From Verrucomicrobiales bacterium (GTDB lineage: Bacteria; Verrucomicrobiota; Verrucomicrobiia; Verrucomicrobiales; SLCJ01): a stretch of 64,000 nt of DNA. This document shows positions 26,740 to 35,987 of the stretch, one piece after another (within the stretch, counting starts at the first letter, position 1; the number at the start of each line of letters is the position of its first letter). The notes under the pieces are model-generated. The model made no database searches, had not been told where the DNA came from, and saw nothing but the letters and a program-made list of their open reading frames with translations. Position numbers and translations under genes: made by a program. The stretch spans positions 1-64,000 of the forward strand of contig JAGXGH010000047.1 in NCBI GenBank assembly GCA_024636835.1. Reading direction: 5' to 3'.

Positions 26740-28260
26740 TTATTGACCTGTTCCTGGAAGGAAGCGGTAATAGACCTCCAACATGAAAGTGGCCAGACAG
26801 GTGGCCATGTGGTCGTTGATGGGTCCGTGAGTCGTCTTTTGACTCCAAGACCCGTCCTCCTTCTGAGCATCTAAAAGCTGTTGCTGGAATTTGTTGCGGT
26901 AGTCGTCCCAGGTTTTGCCGCCGACGTTAATCATCGCTTGCGCATTGTAATAGTGGTAGTAGAGGTTGGCCGATGATGTGCCCCACTTGAACTCGCTGTT
27001 ATCTTCAATGTAATCGATACCCTTTCTTGCTGGCTTGGATCTGCCCTTGTCCCACATCTGAAACGCGAGCACGGCACCACCTGTCAACTCTGGGCTTTTG
27101 GCGGGTGAACCCCGGTAGCCAACTGCACCGTTATCACCTTGAACTTTCTCCAGAAAGTCGAGGGCGTTGCGCGCATATCGCTTAAATTTACTTTCCGGCC
27201 ATAGCTTGGTGTGCTTGCAGGCCTTGAGAGCCTGAATCTGCCAGAAACCGACGGAGTTGTCTCCAGCACTCGGACTATTGCCGTAACTGTAGTTCCACCC
27301 GCCGCTATCGGCTTGGCCATCCATGATGATCTCACCGGCTTGCTTGGTAACCTCGGGGAGGTTGGGGATATCATATTTAAGTTCGTTACAGAAGGTAAGA
27401 GATTCCGCCAGAGCGTAGGTGGCAATACCGTGTTCATAGACCCATTGGTGGCCTTGACGCCTTTCTGTAAGGTGTCCCTCATCCTTCATTCCCACGTCAA
27501 CCAGGTAGATGATTCCGTTGAGAACGGTCTCACCAAATTGAGTCGATTTTGGAGTTTCACAGTGGCCGAGATACGCAAGAATCGCGAAACCGGTCATAGC
27601 ACATTTGAAATTATTACCCCATGAACCGTCGGGGTTCTGTTGAAGCTGCAGCCATGTGAGTGATTTCACCACGGCGTCTTCGCACTCTTTGGTACCACCG
27701 TTCGAGGTCAGGCGCTTCATCCGCTCTTCTAGGGTGCAGCGTCCTTTCAAGCCTGCTGGCACACCACCAAATCCGCCTTGCCCGTCTCCGCTACCAGATC
27801 CGGAGAGACCAAAGCCCATACCAAGGCTGGCGGAAGTTCCAATATCGATCGAATCCGTCTCAAAAGGAACTTCAGGAACGAACACGGCTGATTCAGGAAC
27901 GGCAGCCGAGATCAGCTTGGCACTCTGTGAAGGTGCCGACGGCTTGCGCTGCAAGGTCTCGGTTTTCACGGTCGGACGTTCTACCGTGTTCTCCGAAGGT
28001 GGTGCTATACGTGCTTCGATTTCAGGTTTCTCCGCTTCAAGAACACCAAGTCCCCATAGGGCCAGACCTACAATGATCAAAGCGTGGATCAAGATGGCCA
28101 CCAGAATTGCTGAGATTCGCTCCTGTTTGAGAGTGCGCATACGAAGAGCCTCGGCCTCATCGTGCGTCATCATTGGAAGATTGGGCAGAGGCTGCGCGCC
28201 AGTAGCGCCGGTAAAAGCTCCAACTTCTTGTTCAGGAGCGGCTGGTGGAATTTCTGACAT
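26740..28260 (-). CDS. Membrane-anchored prenyltransferase/squalene-cyclase-repeat protein, paralogue B
   Basis: A 506-residue paralogue of the protein at 24868-26433: nearly identical N-terminus (MSEIPPAAPEQEVG, LPMMTHDEAEALRMRTLKQE, membrane helix AILVAILIHALIIVGLALWG) and the same repeat domain (QNPDGSWGNNFKCAMTGFAILAYLGH, SGGWNYSYGN, QKEDGSWSQKTTH). The Pro-rich linker (about residues 80-150) is the most divergent part. Between linker and domain is a Gly/Ser-rich stretch (LSGSGSGDGQGGFGG) absent from paralogue A. Expected to sit in the inner membrane with its domain outside the cytoplasm; no function can be given. Confidence 0.85.
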   Translation of the reverse strand: MSEIPPAAPEQEVGAFTGATGAQPLPNLPMMTHDEAEALRMRTLKQERISAILVAILIHALIIVGLALWGLGVLEAEKPEIEARIAPPSENTVERPTVKTETLQRKPSAPSQSAKLISAAVPESAVFVPEVPFETDSIDIGTSASLGMGFGLSGSGSGDGQGGFGGVPAGLKGRCTLEERMKRLTSNGGTKECEDAVVKSLTWLQLQQNPDGSWGNNFKCAMTGFAILAYLGHCETPKSTQFGETVLNGIIYLVDVGMKDEGHLTERRQGHQWVYEHGIATYALAESLTFCNELKYDIPNLPEVTKQAGEIIMDGQADSGGWNYSYGNSPSAGDNSVGFWQIQALKACKHTKLWPESKFKRYARNALDFLEKVQGDNGAVGYRGSPAKSPELTGGAVLAFQMWDKGRSKPARKGIDYIEDNSEFKWGTSSANLYYHYYNAQAMINVGGKTWDDYRNKFQQQLLDAQKEDGSWSQKTTHGPINDHMATCLATFMLEVYYRFLPGTGQ

Positions 28261-28293
28261 AGGATAATTTGTTAAAAAGGGGGAGGGTTGTCT

Positions 28294-28310
28294 GAAGCTC
28301 GAACAGCTTC
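28294..28310 (-). promoter_or_regulatory. Leader hairpin shared by both squalene-cyclase-like genes
   Basis: GAAGCTCGAACAGCTTC, a 6-bp perfect inverted repeat with a 5-base loop in the 5' leader of paralogue B. Paralogue A has GAAGCTCGAATAACTTC at the same distance from its start (26469-26485). Conservation between paralogues suggests a regulatory role. Confidence 0.45.
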
Positions 28311-28461
28311 GCCAATAAACCCCTACTGTGTCAACGGTTGAGAGCGAACTTATTTAGGCGGGGAATGAGAATTTTTAAATTTTCTCACTGATCTATTTGA
28401 TGTGGACACTGGTGACTAGATTCCACAATGGTAGCTCGATACTCATTGAACTCACAGAACT

Positions 28462-28899
28462 ATGATTAAAGAATTCAAGCAATTTGCCTTCAAAGGGAAC
28501 GTCATGGACATGGCGGTTGGAATTATCATCGGTGGCGCTTTCGGCACCGTGGTAAAATCACTCGTCGACAATGTCTTGATGCCACCGCTTGGAAAACTAA
28601 TCGCGGGCGTGGATTTTGCCAATATGAAGTATGTCCTCGAGCCAGCTGTCGCAGAGACTAAAGATGCTGCTGGTGAAATTGCTATCGCCGCTCAGCCAGA
28701 GGTCGCCATCGCCTACGGACAATTCATCACAGACTTTATTTCCTTCATCCTCTTGGCCTTGGCGGTGTTTCTTGTGGTCAAAAAGTTCCTCGGCTCCTTC
28801 AGGAAAGAAGAACAGAAACCCGCAGAACCACCAAAGCCAAGTAACGAAGAATTGCTACTTACCGAAATCCGCGACGAGTTGAAAAAGCAGAATGGCTAG
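28462..28899 (+). CDS. mscL: Large-conductance mechanosensitive channel MscL
   Basis: A 145-residue membrane channel that opens under membrane tension during osmotic downshock. The MscL start FKQFAFKGNVMDMAVGIIIGGAFG, containing the first membrane helix, is clear, with TVVKSLVDNVLMPPLG completing the pore region, then a periplasmic loop and the second helix FITDFISFILLALAVFLVVKKF. The C-terminus is a charged helix (ELLLTEIRDELKKQNG). Convergent with trpB, whose stop is only five bases away. Confidence 0.94.
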   Translation: MIKEFKQFAFKGNVMDMAVGIIIGGAFGTVVKSLVDNVLMPPLGKLIAGVDFANMKYVLEPAVAETKDAAGEIAIAAQPEVAIAYGQFITDFISFILLALAVFLVVKKFLGSFRKEEQKPAEPPKPSNEELLLTEIRDELKKQNG

Positions 28900-28903
28900 G
28901 CCA

Positions 28904-30124
28904 TTAAGCCAGCACGTCTTCGCCGAAGATAATTTTCGCAGCTTGAGCGACGTCTTTGTCACCGCGGCCCGAGCAGTTGACGATGATGATTTGATCTTTC
29001 GACATCGTCGGTGCGATCTTGTTCACGTAGGCCATCGCGTGGGCGCTTTCCAGAGCCGGAATGATTCCCTCAATCTTTGCTAACTCTTGAAACGCTGCCA
29101 ATGCCTCGTCGTCGGTGGCGTAATCATACTGTACGCGACCAAGTTCTTTGAGATAAGCATGCTCTGGTCCGACGGCTGCGTAGTCGAGACCTGCGGAAAC
29201 GGAATGGGTGAGTTCAATCTGTCCGTCCGCGTCGGCGAGCAACCAGGTTTTTGATCCCTGGAGAACGCCGAGTTTACCGCCTTGGAAACGTGCCGCATGG
29301 CGACCTGGAAGAATCCCATCACCGCCCGCTTCAACACCAACCATCTTGACGTCCTTATCATCGAGAAATGGGTGAAACAGGCCGATTGCATTCGAGCCAC
29401 CACCGACACAAGCCACCAGCAGGTCGGGAAGTCGTTCTTCCTTCTCGAGGATTTGTTTACGCGCCTCTATACCGATGACGCGATGGAAATCACGCACCAT
29501 CATCGGGTAAGGATGTGATCCCAACGCGGATCCGAGGATGTAGTGAGACGTGCGGACGTTGGTCACCCAGTCGCGCATCGCTTCGTTAACGGCTTCTTTT
29601 AGTGTCGCCTGTCCGGCTTTTACACAGCGAACTTCGGCACCAAGCAAACGCATCCGTGTGACATTGAGCGCCTGGCGTTCCATATCCACCTTGCCCATGT
29701 AAACCACGCATTCGAGACCGAAGCGTGCACACACTGTAGCGGTAGCAACGCCGTGCTGACCGGCACCGGTTTCGGCGATGATTCGCTTTTTACCGAGTCG
29801 CTTCGCAAGTAGTGCTTGACCGAGTGCGTTGTTGATCTTGTGCGCACCGGTGTGAAGAAGGTCTTCGCGCTTGAGGTAAATTTTCGCTCCGCCGAGTTGC
29901 TCCGTCCAGCGCTCGGCAAAATACAAGGGCGTCTCGCGTCCGCAGTAGTCCTTGAGCAAACCGTTCAGTTCTGCGTGGAACTCAGGGTCCGCTTTCGCTT
30001 TATCGTATTCGACGATCAATTCATCGAGCGCCGCCATCAGCGTCTCGGGAACGAACATACCGCCATAGGAGCCAAAGTGACCGGTGGCGTCAGGTGCGGA
30101 AGGAAGTGTAGTAGTTTCAGCCAT
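28904..30124 (-). CDS. trpB: Tryptophan synthase beta chain
   Basis: About 406 residues from the ATG at 30124 ([18 protein letters not shown]); the frame extends 20 codons further without support. It makes L-tryptophan from indole and serine with pyridoxal phosphate bound to Lys96 in [13 protein letters not shown]. The phosphate-binding loop [15 protein letters not shown] and the [12 protein letters not shown] motif are intact. Length is normal for TrpB1. trpA and other trp genes are not adjacent. Very confident. Confidence 0.96.
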   Translation of the reverse strand: MAETTTLPSAPDATGHFGSYGGMFVPETLMAALDELIVEYDKAKADPEFHAELNGLLKDYCGRETPLYFAERWTEQLGGAKIYLKREDLLHTGAHKINNALGQALLAKRLGKKRIIAETGAGQHGVATATVCARFGLECVVYMGKVDMERQALNVTRMRLLGAEVRCVKAGQATLKEAVNEAMRDWVTNVRTSHYILGSALGSHPYPMMVRDFHRVIGIEARKQILEKEERLPDLLVACVGGGSNAIGLFHPFLDDKDVKMVGVEAGGDGILPGRHAARFQGGKLGVLQGSKTWLLADADGQIELTHSVSAGLDYAAVGPEHAYLKELGRVQYDYATDDEALAAFQELAKIEGIIPALESAHAMAYVNKIAPTMSKDQIIIVNCSGRGDKDVAQAAKIIFGEDVLA

Positions 30125-30355
30125 AGTGCGTGAGTAATTACGTTTCAAGCTACCCTCAGGACACCCACCCCGCAAGTGGACCATGAGGCGCAGGTGGGAC
30201 TTAAATTTGAAACAAAGCGGTCACAGGTGAAGGGCACTGTGTTTAAATAACTCCGGTACTCTTTACATCAGAAGTTATGAGAGTGCAGCGAGTGATGCGG
30301 TGGCTCTTACACTAGTTGGATTTTCTGGGATAGGACATCGATGAGCTGTGGGTGG

Positions 30356-30495
30356 TGAATGTGGGGCGCGAGGCGCACCCCCTCCGACGGTGAATGGTGT
30401 CGCGTAAAACGGCTGCGCCGCACGCGATGGATGATTGGTGAACCGAAGGCTTTCGCGATGGAGTGTGGGCGCCCTCGCCCACATCGGGTGGTGTG
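30356..30495 (+). repeat. 140-bp direct repeat, unit 1
   Basis: Nearly identical to 30565-30704 (three mismatches by eye, near 30386-30395) with a 69-bp spacer. It contains several palindromes: GTGGGCG/CGCCCAC, and TCGCGT/ACGCGA around an inner hairpin CGGC-TGC-GCCG. The last is the same core as in the 140-bp interspersed family, with a swapped base pair. Confidence 0.88.
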
Positions 30496-30564
30496 GACAT
30501 GATGAGGGTGAGGAGTGAAGGTTATGGCGCTGTGGTTATGAGGGAGTCACTGGGCGGTGTGGAG

Positions 30565-30704
30565 TGAATGTGGGGCGCGAGGCGCACCCCCTCCGGCGAT
30601 GAAAGGTGTCGCGTAAAACGGCTGCGCCGCACGCGATGGATGATTGGTGAACCGAAGGCTTTCGCGATGGAGTGTGGGCGCCCTCGCCCACATCGGGTGG
30701 TGTG
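30565..30704 (+). repeat. 140-bp direct repeat, unit 2
   Basis: Second unit of the direct repeat pair, period 209 bp. It shares with unit 1 the hairpin TCGCGT AAAA CGGC TGC GCCG C ACGCGA and the AACCGAAGGCTTTCGCGATG segment. No coding potential recognised. Confidence 0.88.
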
Positions 30705-30762
30705 AGCGAAGGAGTTGGATTGTTCGTTGATCACCCTAGCCATCGGAAGGATGGATCTCCAT

Positions 30763-30799
30763 AAATTAGCCACAGCTAATTTTACTTGTTGCATATAAT
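30763..30799 (+). promoter_or_regulatory. Putative MntR operator and promoter of the manganese operon
   Basis: The perfect palindrome AAATTAGCCACAGCTAATTT (30763-30782, 8-bp arms, 4-base spacer) overlaps the expected -35 position of a promoter with -10 TATAAT at 30794-30799. It lies 40 bases before the start of the binding-protein gene. Its half-site ATTAG resembles DtxR-family boxes, and a MntR gene is in the same operon. Operator function is inferred. Confidence 0.5.
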
Positions 30800-30821
30800 T
30801 TAAGTATGGTTATTCTGCTGC

Positions 30822-31787
30822 ATGATGATGAAACGAAGAACGATATTGAGAAGAGCTGTGCTCGTGGGACTCATGGGTGCAATCAGTCTGTTACTCGGAT
30901 CATGTGGCGAAGAGTCCACTGGGGAAGCTTCCTCTGATAAACTCAATGTCGTCGCAACGACGACGATGATTGGCGACATGGTTCGTGCGGTGGGTGGCGA
31001 TAGGATTGAGCTGACGGTGTTGATGGGTCCCGGGGTGGATCCGCATTTGTATAAGCCGCGTCCGTCGGATCGTTCGGCGCTATCGAAGGCAGATCTCATT
31101 TTTTACAACGGTCTACTTCTCGAGGGTCAAATGTCGTCGCTCTTTGATCAGGCAAACGAGCGGGGCAAGCCGGTTCATGCGGTGGTGGCGGGAATTTCCC
31201 ATGACAAGCTGATTGGAGCCGGCCAAGAAAATGATCATCCTGATCCGCATGTGTGGGGTGATGTGGAATTGTGGCGAACCGCATTGGTCGAGGTCGTGAA
31301 TGCTTTTGTTGATGCCGACGCTGCGAATGCGACACAGTATCAGGCACGAGCCGATGCGTATGACACGCAGTTAGTCGCTCTTCATGAATGGGCGAAGAAG
31401 CGGATGGCGGAAGTTCCTGAGAAGAAACGACTGTTGGTGACGAGTCATGACGCGTTCTCATATTTCGGTCGCGCTTATGGTTTCGAAGTTCTTGGAATCC
31501 AAGGAATCAGCACGGCATCGCAGGCAGGTGTCGCAGATGTGGCCAACACGGTGGACTTGCTCAAAAAGCGCGGAATTAGTGCGATTTTCACCGAAAACAG
31601 CGTGTCACCGGATTTGATCAACGCGGTGAAACGCGATGCGGGTGTGAAGGTCGGCGGTGAGCTTTTTTCCGACTCAACCGGCGCAAAAGGGGTGATGGAA
31701 ACGGTCGGTGGCGAGACCTACGACGTCTCGACTTACGTCGGTATGATCAAGCACAACGTCAACACGATCGTCGAGCACTTGAAGTGA
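30822..31787 (+). CDS. Manganese/zinc ABC transporter substrate-binding lipoprotein
   Basis: A 321-residue cluster A-I (ZnuA/TroA/MntA-type) binding protein. The signal sequence ends in lipobox LLLGSC with lipid-modified Cys28. Metal-binding motifs are PGVDPHLYKP, DPHVWGDVEL, TSHDAFSYFGRAYG and FTENSVSPDLI. The long His-rich loop seen in many zinc-specific ZnuA proteins is absent. With MntR and a DtxR-like fusion in the same operon, manganese is the likelier ion. The start could be any of three consecutive ATG codons. First gene of a six- or seven-gene operon. Confidence 0.92.
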   Translation: MMMKRRTILRRAVLVGLMGAISLLLGSCGEESTGEASSDKLNVVATTTMIGDMVRAVGGDRIELTVLMGPGVDPHLYKPRPSDRSALSKADLIFYNGLLLEGQMSSLFDQANERGKPVHAVVAGISHDKLIGAGQENDHPDPHVWGDVELWRTALVEVVNAFVDADAANATQYQARADAYDTQLVALHEWAKKRMAEVPEKKRLLVTSHDAFSYFGRAYGFEVLGIQGISTASQAGVADVANTVDLLKKRGISAIFTENSVSPDLINAVKRDAGVKVGGELFSDSTGAKGVMETVGGETYDVSTYVGMIKHNVNTIVEHLK

Positions 31788-31822
31788 TATGGGAGGAAAC
31801 GAGAAGATTGGGAAACTGAGAA

Positions 31823-32647
31823 ATGATGAGAATGAGAAGACGAAATACACAAATGTTGGCCACTGCGGTGATGGTGGGAATGATTGGAAGTGGATACGCC
31901 GATGAGGTGGCCCCTGTGATGATCAATGATACTGGTGGGGAATTGCCACCGCTGGAAGCAGACCGACCAGATGTAACAGAGAGTCCAATGACGGTGCCGA
32001 AAGGCATGTGGCAGTTGGAAATGACCAATGCAGCTTGGTCGCGAGATGAGGCAGATGGAGAAACTGTGCGCACATGGAGCTTCGGACAAGTGAATATGAA
32101 GTATGGGTTTACGAGTAGAGATGATCTTCAGCTTGGCTTCGATCTCTACACTCGTGAGCGCTCAGGTGGCGAGTCCTCTGAAGGTTTTGGTGATGTGGTA
32201 GTGCGTTGGAAGCACAATCTATTTGGATTTGAAGATGAGAGTCCGCTTGCAATGGCGGTGATGCCCTATGTAAAGATCCCGACAGGAACCCAGCTATCGA
32301 ATCAGGAGTTCGAGGGCGGATTCGTGGTTCCAGCGGCGATTGACCTGACAGACAGACTTGCGCTCGGCGCTCAGATCGAGCCGTCTTTTCTGTTCAACGA
32401 AGATTCCAATGATCATGAGTTTGCCCTTGGACATACGCTTGCGCTAGCAGTTGATCTAGGAGGTGATTTTGGAACTTATGTGGAATACGTGGGCTTGGTG
32501 ACGGAGAGTGTTTACGAGGCAGGTTTTTCCGGTGGATTAAGCTACGATGTGAATCTAAATCTGAGACTAGATGCCGGAGTATTCATTGGTCTTAATGATG
32601 CTGCGGAAGATCTAGCTGTTTTCACTGGGCTAACGTATCGATTCTGA
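31823..32647 (+). CDS. Outer-membrane beta-barrel protein of the manganese operon
   Basis: A 274-residue protein with a signal peptide (ending GMIGSGYA, before DEVAPV). The mature part opens with LEADRPDVTESPMTVPKGMWQLE, the pattern of transporter proteins in the 'MetA-pathway of phenol degradation' family (PF13557). Repeated amphipathic strands follow, and the chain ends in Phe (FTGLTYRF), as outer-membrane barrels do. It is placed between the binding protein and the ATPase of the manganese transporter, so it may let metal cross the outer membrane. That role is an inference from position. Confidence 0.8.
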   Translation: MMRMRRRNTQMLATAVMVGMIGSGYADEVAPVMINDTGGELPPLEADRPDVTESPMTVPKGMWQLEMTNAAWSRDEADGETVRTWSFGQVNMKYGFTSRDDLQLGFDLYTRERSGGESSEGFGDVVVRWKHNLFGFEDESPLAMAVMPYVKIPTGTQLSNQEFEGGFVVPAAIDLTDRLALGAQIEPSFLFNEDSNDHEFALGHTLALAVDLGGDFGTYVEYVGLVTESVYEAGFSGGLSYDVNLNLRLDAGVFIGLNDAAEDLAVFTGLTYRF

Positions 32648-32691
32648 TCTGCAACTCGACATAACTAGGAAGGCTATATGTTATCACGACC

Positions 32692-33471
32692 ATGAAAACT
32701 GAAAACGCTGAAACAAATGTGCTTCCGCTGGAGCTGCACGACCTGACGGTGGCGTATCACAGCAAGCCGGTGATTTACGGAATCGATGTGGAAGTTCCTG
32801 CGGGCAAGTTGGTAGGGATCGTGGGCCCAAACGGCGCGGGAAAATCCACCCTACTCAAGGCCGTCATGGGTGTGCTGAAACCGACTGCCGGATGGGTGAA
32901 AATTTTCGGCGAGGATGCCAAAGACAACCTACGGCGAATCGGTTATGTGCCGCAGCGCGAATCGGTGGATTGGGATTTTCCGGTGACGGTGATGGACGTG
33001 GTGTTGATGGGGCGTTACGGCAAGTTGAAATGGTTTGGCTGGCCGTCGAAGGCGGATCGTCACCTGGCGCGGGAGTGTCTCGAAAAAGTCGCGATGCTGC
33101 CCTACGCAAACCGGCAAATTGCCAATTTGAGCGGTGGTCAGCAGCAGCGGATATTTCTCGCACGCGCACTCGCCCAAGAGGCAGATTTGTATCTGATGGA
33201 TGAACCATTCGCTGGCGTGGATGCAGCTACGGAGCGTGCGATCATCACCTTGCTCCACGAAATGCGCGATGCCGGGAAAACGATCCTTGTGGTGCATCAC
33301 GACCTTCCCACCGCGCAGAACTATTTTGACATGCTGTTGCTCTTGAACATGCGGCTGGTTGGGTTTGGACCGACGAAGGAGATGTTTACCCAGGAGAATC
33401 TGCAGAAAACTTACGGCGGTCGTTTGACGATTTTGAGTGAGATCGCGGATGCGATGGGGAGGGAAGCGTGA
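32692..33471 (+). CDS. Manganese ABC transporter ATP-binding protein
   Basis: A 259-residue ABC ATPase. Walker A is GPNGAGKST (residues 45-53), the Q-loop lies in GYVPQRESVDWDFPV (typical of metal transporters), the signature is LSGGQQQR, Walker B is LYLMDEPFAGVD and the switch His is in VVHHDLPT. It powers import through the two permeases encoded downstream. Part of the same operon; 50 bases separate it from the next gene. Confidence 0.94.
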   Translation: MKTENAETNVLPLELHDLTVAYHSKPVIYGIDVEVPAGKLVGIVGPNGAGKSTLLKAVMGVLKPTAGWVKIFGEDAKDNLRRIGYVPQRESVDWDFPVTVMDVVLMGRYGKLKWFGWPSKADRHLARECLEKVAMLPYANRQIANLSGGQQQRIFLARALAQEADLYLMDEPFAGVDAATERAIITLLHEMRDAGKTILVVHHDLPTAQNYFDMLLLLNMRLVGFGPTKEMFTQENLQKTYGGRLTILSEIADAMGREA

Positions 33472-33521
33472 GTTGTTTGAGAATAGAGATTGGTCAGGGC
33501 TACTGCGGGAATAGTAAGTAA

Positions 33522-34949
33522 ATGAGCACGGTTAATTACAGCAGAAGACTCCTTCCAGCACTTTTAGTGTTGGTGATCTTCTGTGTTGTTGTGCCTTCGG
33601 CACATGCGGCGCGTCCGGCGGAGTTTGTGGAGAACGATGTGTGGGAGCAGATGATGCGGTTTTTGTCGCTGCGTGACCAAGGTGTGAGGTTGGTGCTCGG
33701 CGGTAGTCTTTTGCTCGGAATTGGCTGCGGGGTTTTGGGGAGCTTCATGGTGGTGCGGAAACTCGCCCTTGCTGGTGATGCATTGGCGCACGGGGTGTTG
33801 CCAGGGGTGGTGCTGGGTTTTTTGTGGAACCTGACGAAAGATCCTCTCCACTTGTTTGTCGGAGCGGTCATTTCCGGGATGTTGTCGATGGCGGTCGTGA
33901 CGGTTTTGAAGCGCACGACGAAGCTCAAGCAGGATGCCATTCTCGGCATTGTGCTCTCTGGATTCTTTGCTATCGGAACGTGTCTTCTGACGATGGGTTT
34001 TGGCCTGGAAGCGGGCCACAAGGCTGGGCTGGATCATTTTATGTTCGGTCAAGCCGCCGCGTTGGATCATCTCGACATCCAAGCGATGTCTTGGGTGACA
34101 GGTGTGAGCCTGGTGATTGTCGCGCTGCTCTATCCGAAGTTTCTGCTGCTGAGTTTCGATCAAGCTTTCGCGTCATCGCTGGGTCTTCCGGTGCGATTTT
34201 TACATCAGTTGATGATGCTCTTGCTCACCTTCTCAGTAGTCGTGGCCTTGCAGGCGGTGGGTGTGGTTTTGGTGTCGGCGATGTTGGTGACACCCGCGGC
34301 GTCGGCCTATTTGTTGACCAAACGTTTTCACATCATGCTGGTATGGGCGGCGGGGTTCGGTATGCTCTCCGGTGCAGTGGGCGCACTGCTTTCGTTCCTC
34401 GGAAGCGGTTTACCGACGGGACCCTTGATGGTGCTGTCGGCGAGCGCGATCTTCACCATCGTGTTCTGTTTCAGCCCGCAGCAAGGGATCGTCATCAAAC
34501 ACTTCCGACATGTGAATCGTCAACGACGGGTGGTGCTCGAAAACCTCCTTAAAGCAGTCTATCACGCGTCGGAGCGCGATGCGCATACCAGCGATGGGAT
34601 GACTCTTCTCGATCTCGCCAAGGTGAAGCGGCAGACCTTGGACACCATTCAACAAGATGTGGGTGGCTTGGTGCGGCGAGGCTTGGCAACGCTCAGCCAC
34701 GACGGCGATGTGCTCTATCTCACCGATGCCGGAATGTCGCGCGCTGCGCAATTGGTCCGCAACCACCGCCTGTGGGAACTTTATCTGACGAATGCCGCCG
34801 ACTACGCAGCGGATCACGTCCACGACGACGCAGAACGGATTGAGCACATCCTCGGTGAGGCGACGGTGCGCGATCTCGAGCGCCGTCTCGATTTCCCCAG
34901 TGTGGACCCACACGGCAGTCCTATTCCTGCGCTCTCTGCCAAATCTTAA
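33522..34949 (+). CDS. Manganese ABC transporter permease fused to a DtxR-like domain
   Basis: A 475-residue protein, longer than the usual 280-300 for this permease family. Residues about 1-35 are a hydrophobic leader (PALLVLVIFCVVVPSAHA). About 50-320 is the ABC-3 permease domain (VRKLALAGDALAHGVLPGV, SAMLVTPAASAYLLTKR). From about 340 it continues with a winged-helix domain (GMTLLDLAKVKRQTLDTIQQDVGGLVRRGLATL) and the metalloregulator dimerisation segment NHRLWELYLTNAADYAADHVHDDAERIEHIL. The fusion puts a DtxR-like domain on the cytoplasmic side of the transporter. It may sense metal directly; inferred. Confidence 0.88.
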   Translation: MSTVNYSRRLLPALLVLVIFCVVVPSAHAARPAEFVENDVWEQMMRFLSLRDQGVRLVLGGSLLLGIGCGVLGSFMVVRKLALAGDALAHGVLPGVVLGFLWNLTKDPLHLFVGAVISGMLSMAVVTVLKRTTKLKQDAILGIVLSGFFAIGTCLLTMGFGLEAGHKAGLDHFMFGQAAALDHLDIQAMSWVTGVSLVIVALLYPKFLLLSFDQAFASSLGLPVRFLHQLMMLLLTFSVVVALQAVGVVLVSAMLVTPAASAYLLTKRFHIMLVWAAGFGMLSGAVGALLSFLGSGLPTGPLMVLSASAIFTIVFCFSPQQGIVIKHFRHVNRQRRVVLENLLKAVYHASERDAHTSDGMTLLDLAKVKRQTLDTIQQDVGGLVRRGLATLSHDGDVLYLTDAGMSRAAQLVRNHRLWELYLTNAADYAADHVHDDAERIEHILGEATVRDLERRLDFPSVDPHGSPIPALSAKS

Positions 34950-34955
34950 TTTACG

Positions 34956-35978
34956 ATGTTAGAAAACCTACAAAGCTTGATACCGCCATTAGATTGGCAA
35001 CAGGTGGTCGTCGACCCATGGTCAAACAGCCAATGGGTAGAGTCGATGTGGGTGACCGGTATGGGGGTCATGGTAGCGTGGGCCTGTGGACTGGTGGGTT
35101 GCTTTCTCATCCTGCGGCGGATGGCGATGGTTGGCGATGCGGTTTCACACACGATCCTTCCGGGCCTGGTGATCGCGTTTTTGGTATCCGGTTCCCGCAG
35201 TGGTTGGGTGATGTTTGTTGGAGCGGTAGTTGCCGGTGTGTTTACGATCTGGTTGATTGAACTGGTTCACAGTCGAAGTTTGATCAAACAGGATGCAGCC
35301 ATCGGGATCTGCTTCTCAGCACTTTTCGCTCTGGGCGTGCTGCTGGTGAGTCGTTATGCAGATAAGGTGGATTTGGATCAGGACTGCGTATTGTATGGTG
35401 AAATCGGCCAGATCTACTGGTCTCCATCGGTTGCAGGTGTGCCCGAGCCGGCGTTTTCCATGGCAATCATCCTCGTTTTGGTGGTGCTGTTACTCGCTGC
35501 GTTTTACCGCAGGCTCACGGTGACGACCTTCGACCCGGGGCTGGCGCGATCGCTGGGAATCAGCACCGCGCGCTATCATTACGGATTGATGACTGTGCTG
35601 GCGCTGGTCGTGGTGGCGGCATTCAAAGCCGTCGGTGCTGTGATGGTCGTTGCCATGCTGATTGTTCCAGGATCGACAGCATACCTTCTCGCTAAAAGGT
35701 TGCCGACAATGCTTGGCCTCACCTTGGTTCACGGTTTGGTGAGCAGTGTCATCGGGTTTCATCTCGGTCAATGGCTGAATTGCTCGACCGGTGCAGCGAT
35801 GGTGACAGCTGGTGTGGGCTTGTTCTTCCTCACGTGGCTGGCAACACGAATCACGCGACTTGTCCAACGCCACGCATCGCGGCATCATCACGATGCAATG
35901 GACAATGATCACACTACGTTCACCCGCCCCAAAGGGAGCGAACCCGACCCTCACCCCGTTCGCGGAGCAACTCGATAA
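34956..35978 (+). CDS. Manganese ABC transporter permease, second subunit
   Basis: A 340-residue ABC-3 family permease with about eight membrane helices (GVMVAWACGLVGCFLILRRMAMVGDAVSHTILPGLV, VVAAFKAVGAVMVVAMLIVPGSTAYLLAKRLP). It pairs with the fused permease upstream, six bases away, so the two probably form a heterodimer. The C-terminus (ITRLVQRHASRHHHDAMDNDH) is rich in histidine and might bind metal. Inner membrane. Confidence 0.92.
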   Translation: MLENLQSLIPPLDWQQVVVDPWSNSQWVESMWVTGMGVMVAWACGLVGCFLILRRMAMVGDAVSHTILPGLVIAFLVSGSRSGWVMFVGAVVAGVFTIWLIELVHSRSLIKQDAAIGICFSALFALGVLLVSRYADKVDLDQDCVLYGEIGQIYWSPSVAGVPEPAFSMAIILVLVVLLLAAFYRRLTVTTFDPGLARSLGISTARYHYGLMTVLALVVVAAFKAVGAVMVVAMLIVPGSTAYLLAKRLPTMLGLTLVHGLVSSVIGFHLGQWLNCSTGAAMVTAGVGLFFLTWLATRITRLVQRHASRHHHDAMDNDHTTFTRPKGSEPDPHPVRGATR

Positions 35979-35987
35979 TTCCTTCCT

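Larger units (their letters stand above)
30125..30821. other. Divergent intergenic region with repeats and a putative manganese operator
   Basis: About 700 bases between trpB and the manganese operon, with no convincing gene. It holds two 140-bp direct repeats (30356-30495 and 30565-30704), the palindrome at 30763-30782 and a TATAAT -10 box at 30794-30799. Frames across the repeats on the minus strand translate to Arg/His-rich peptides and are rejected. Confidence 0.75.

Noticed and set aside
30275-30794. Minus-strand frames of 60-90 codons across the direct repeats
   Set aside because: The peptides are translations of the repeat units and repeat with them; composition is Arg/His/Pro-rich, with no start-site signal.
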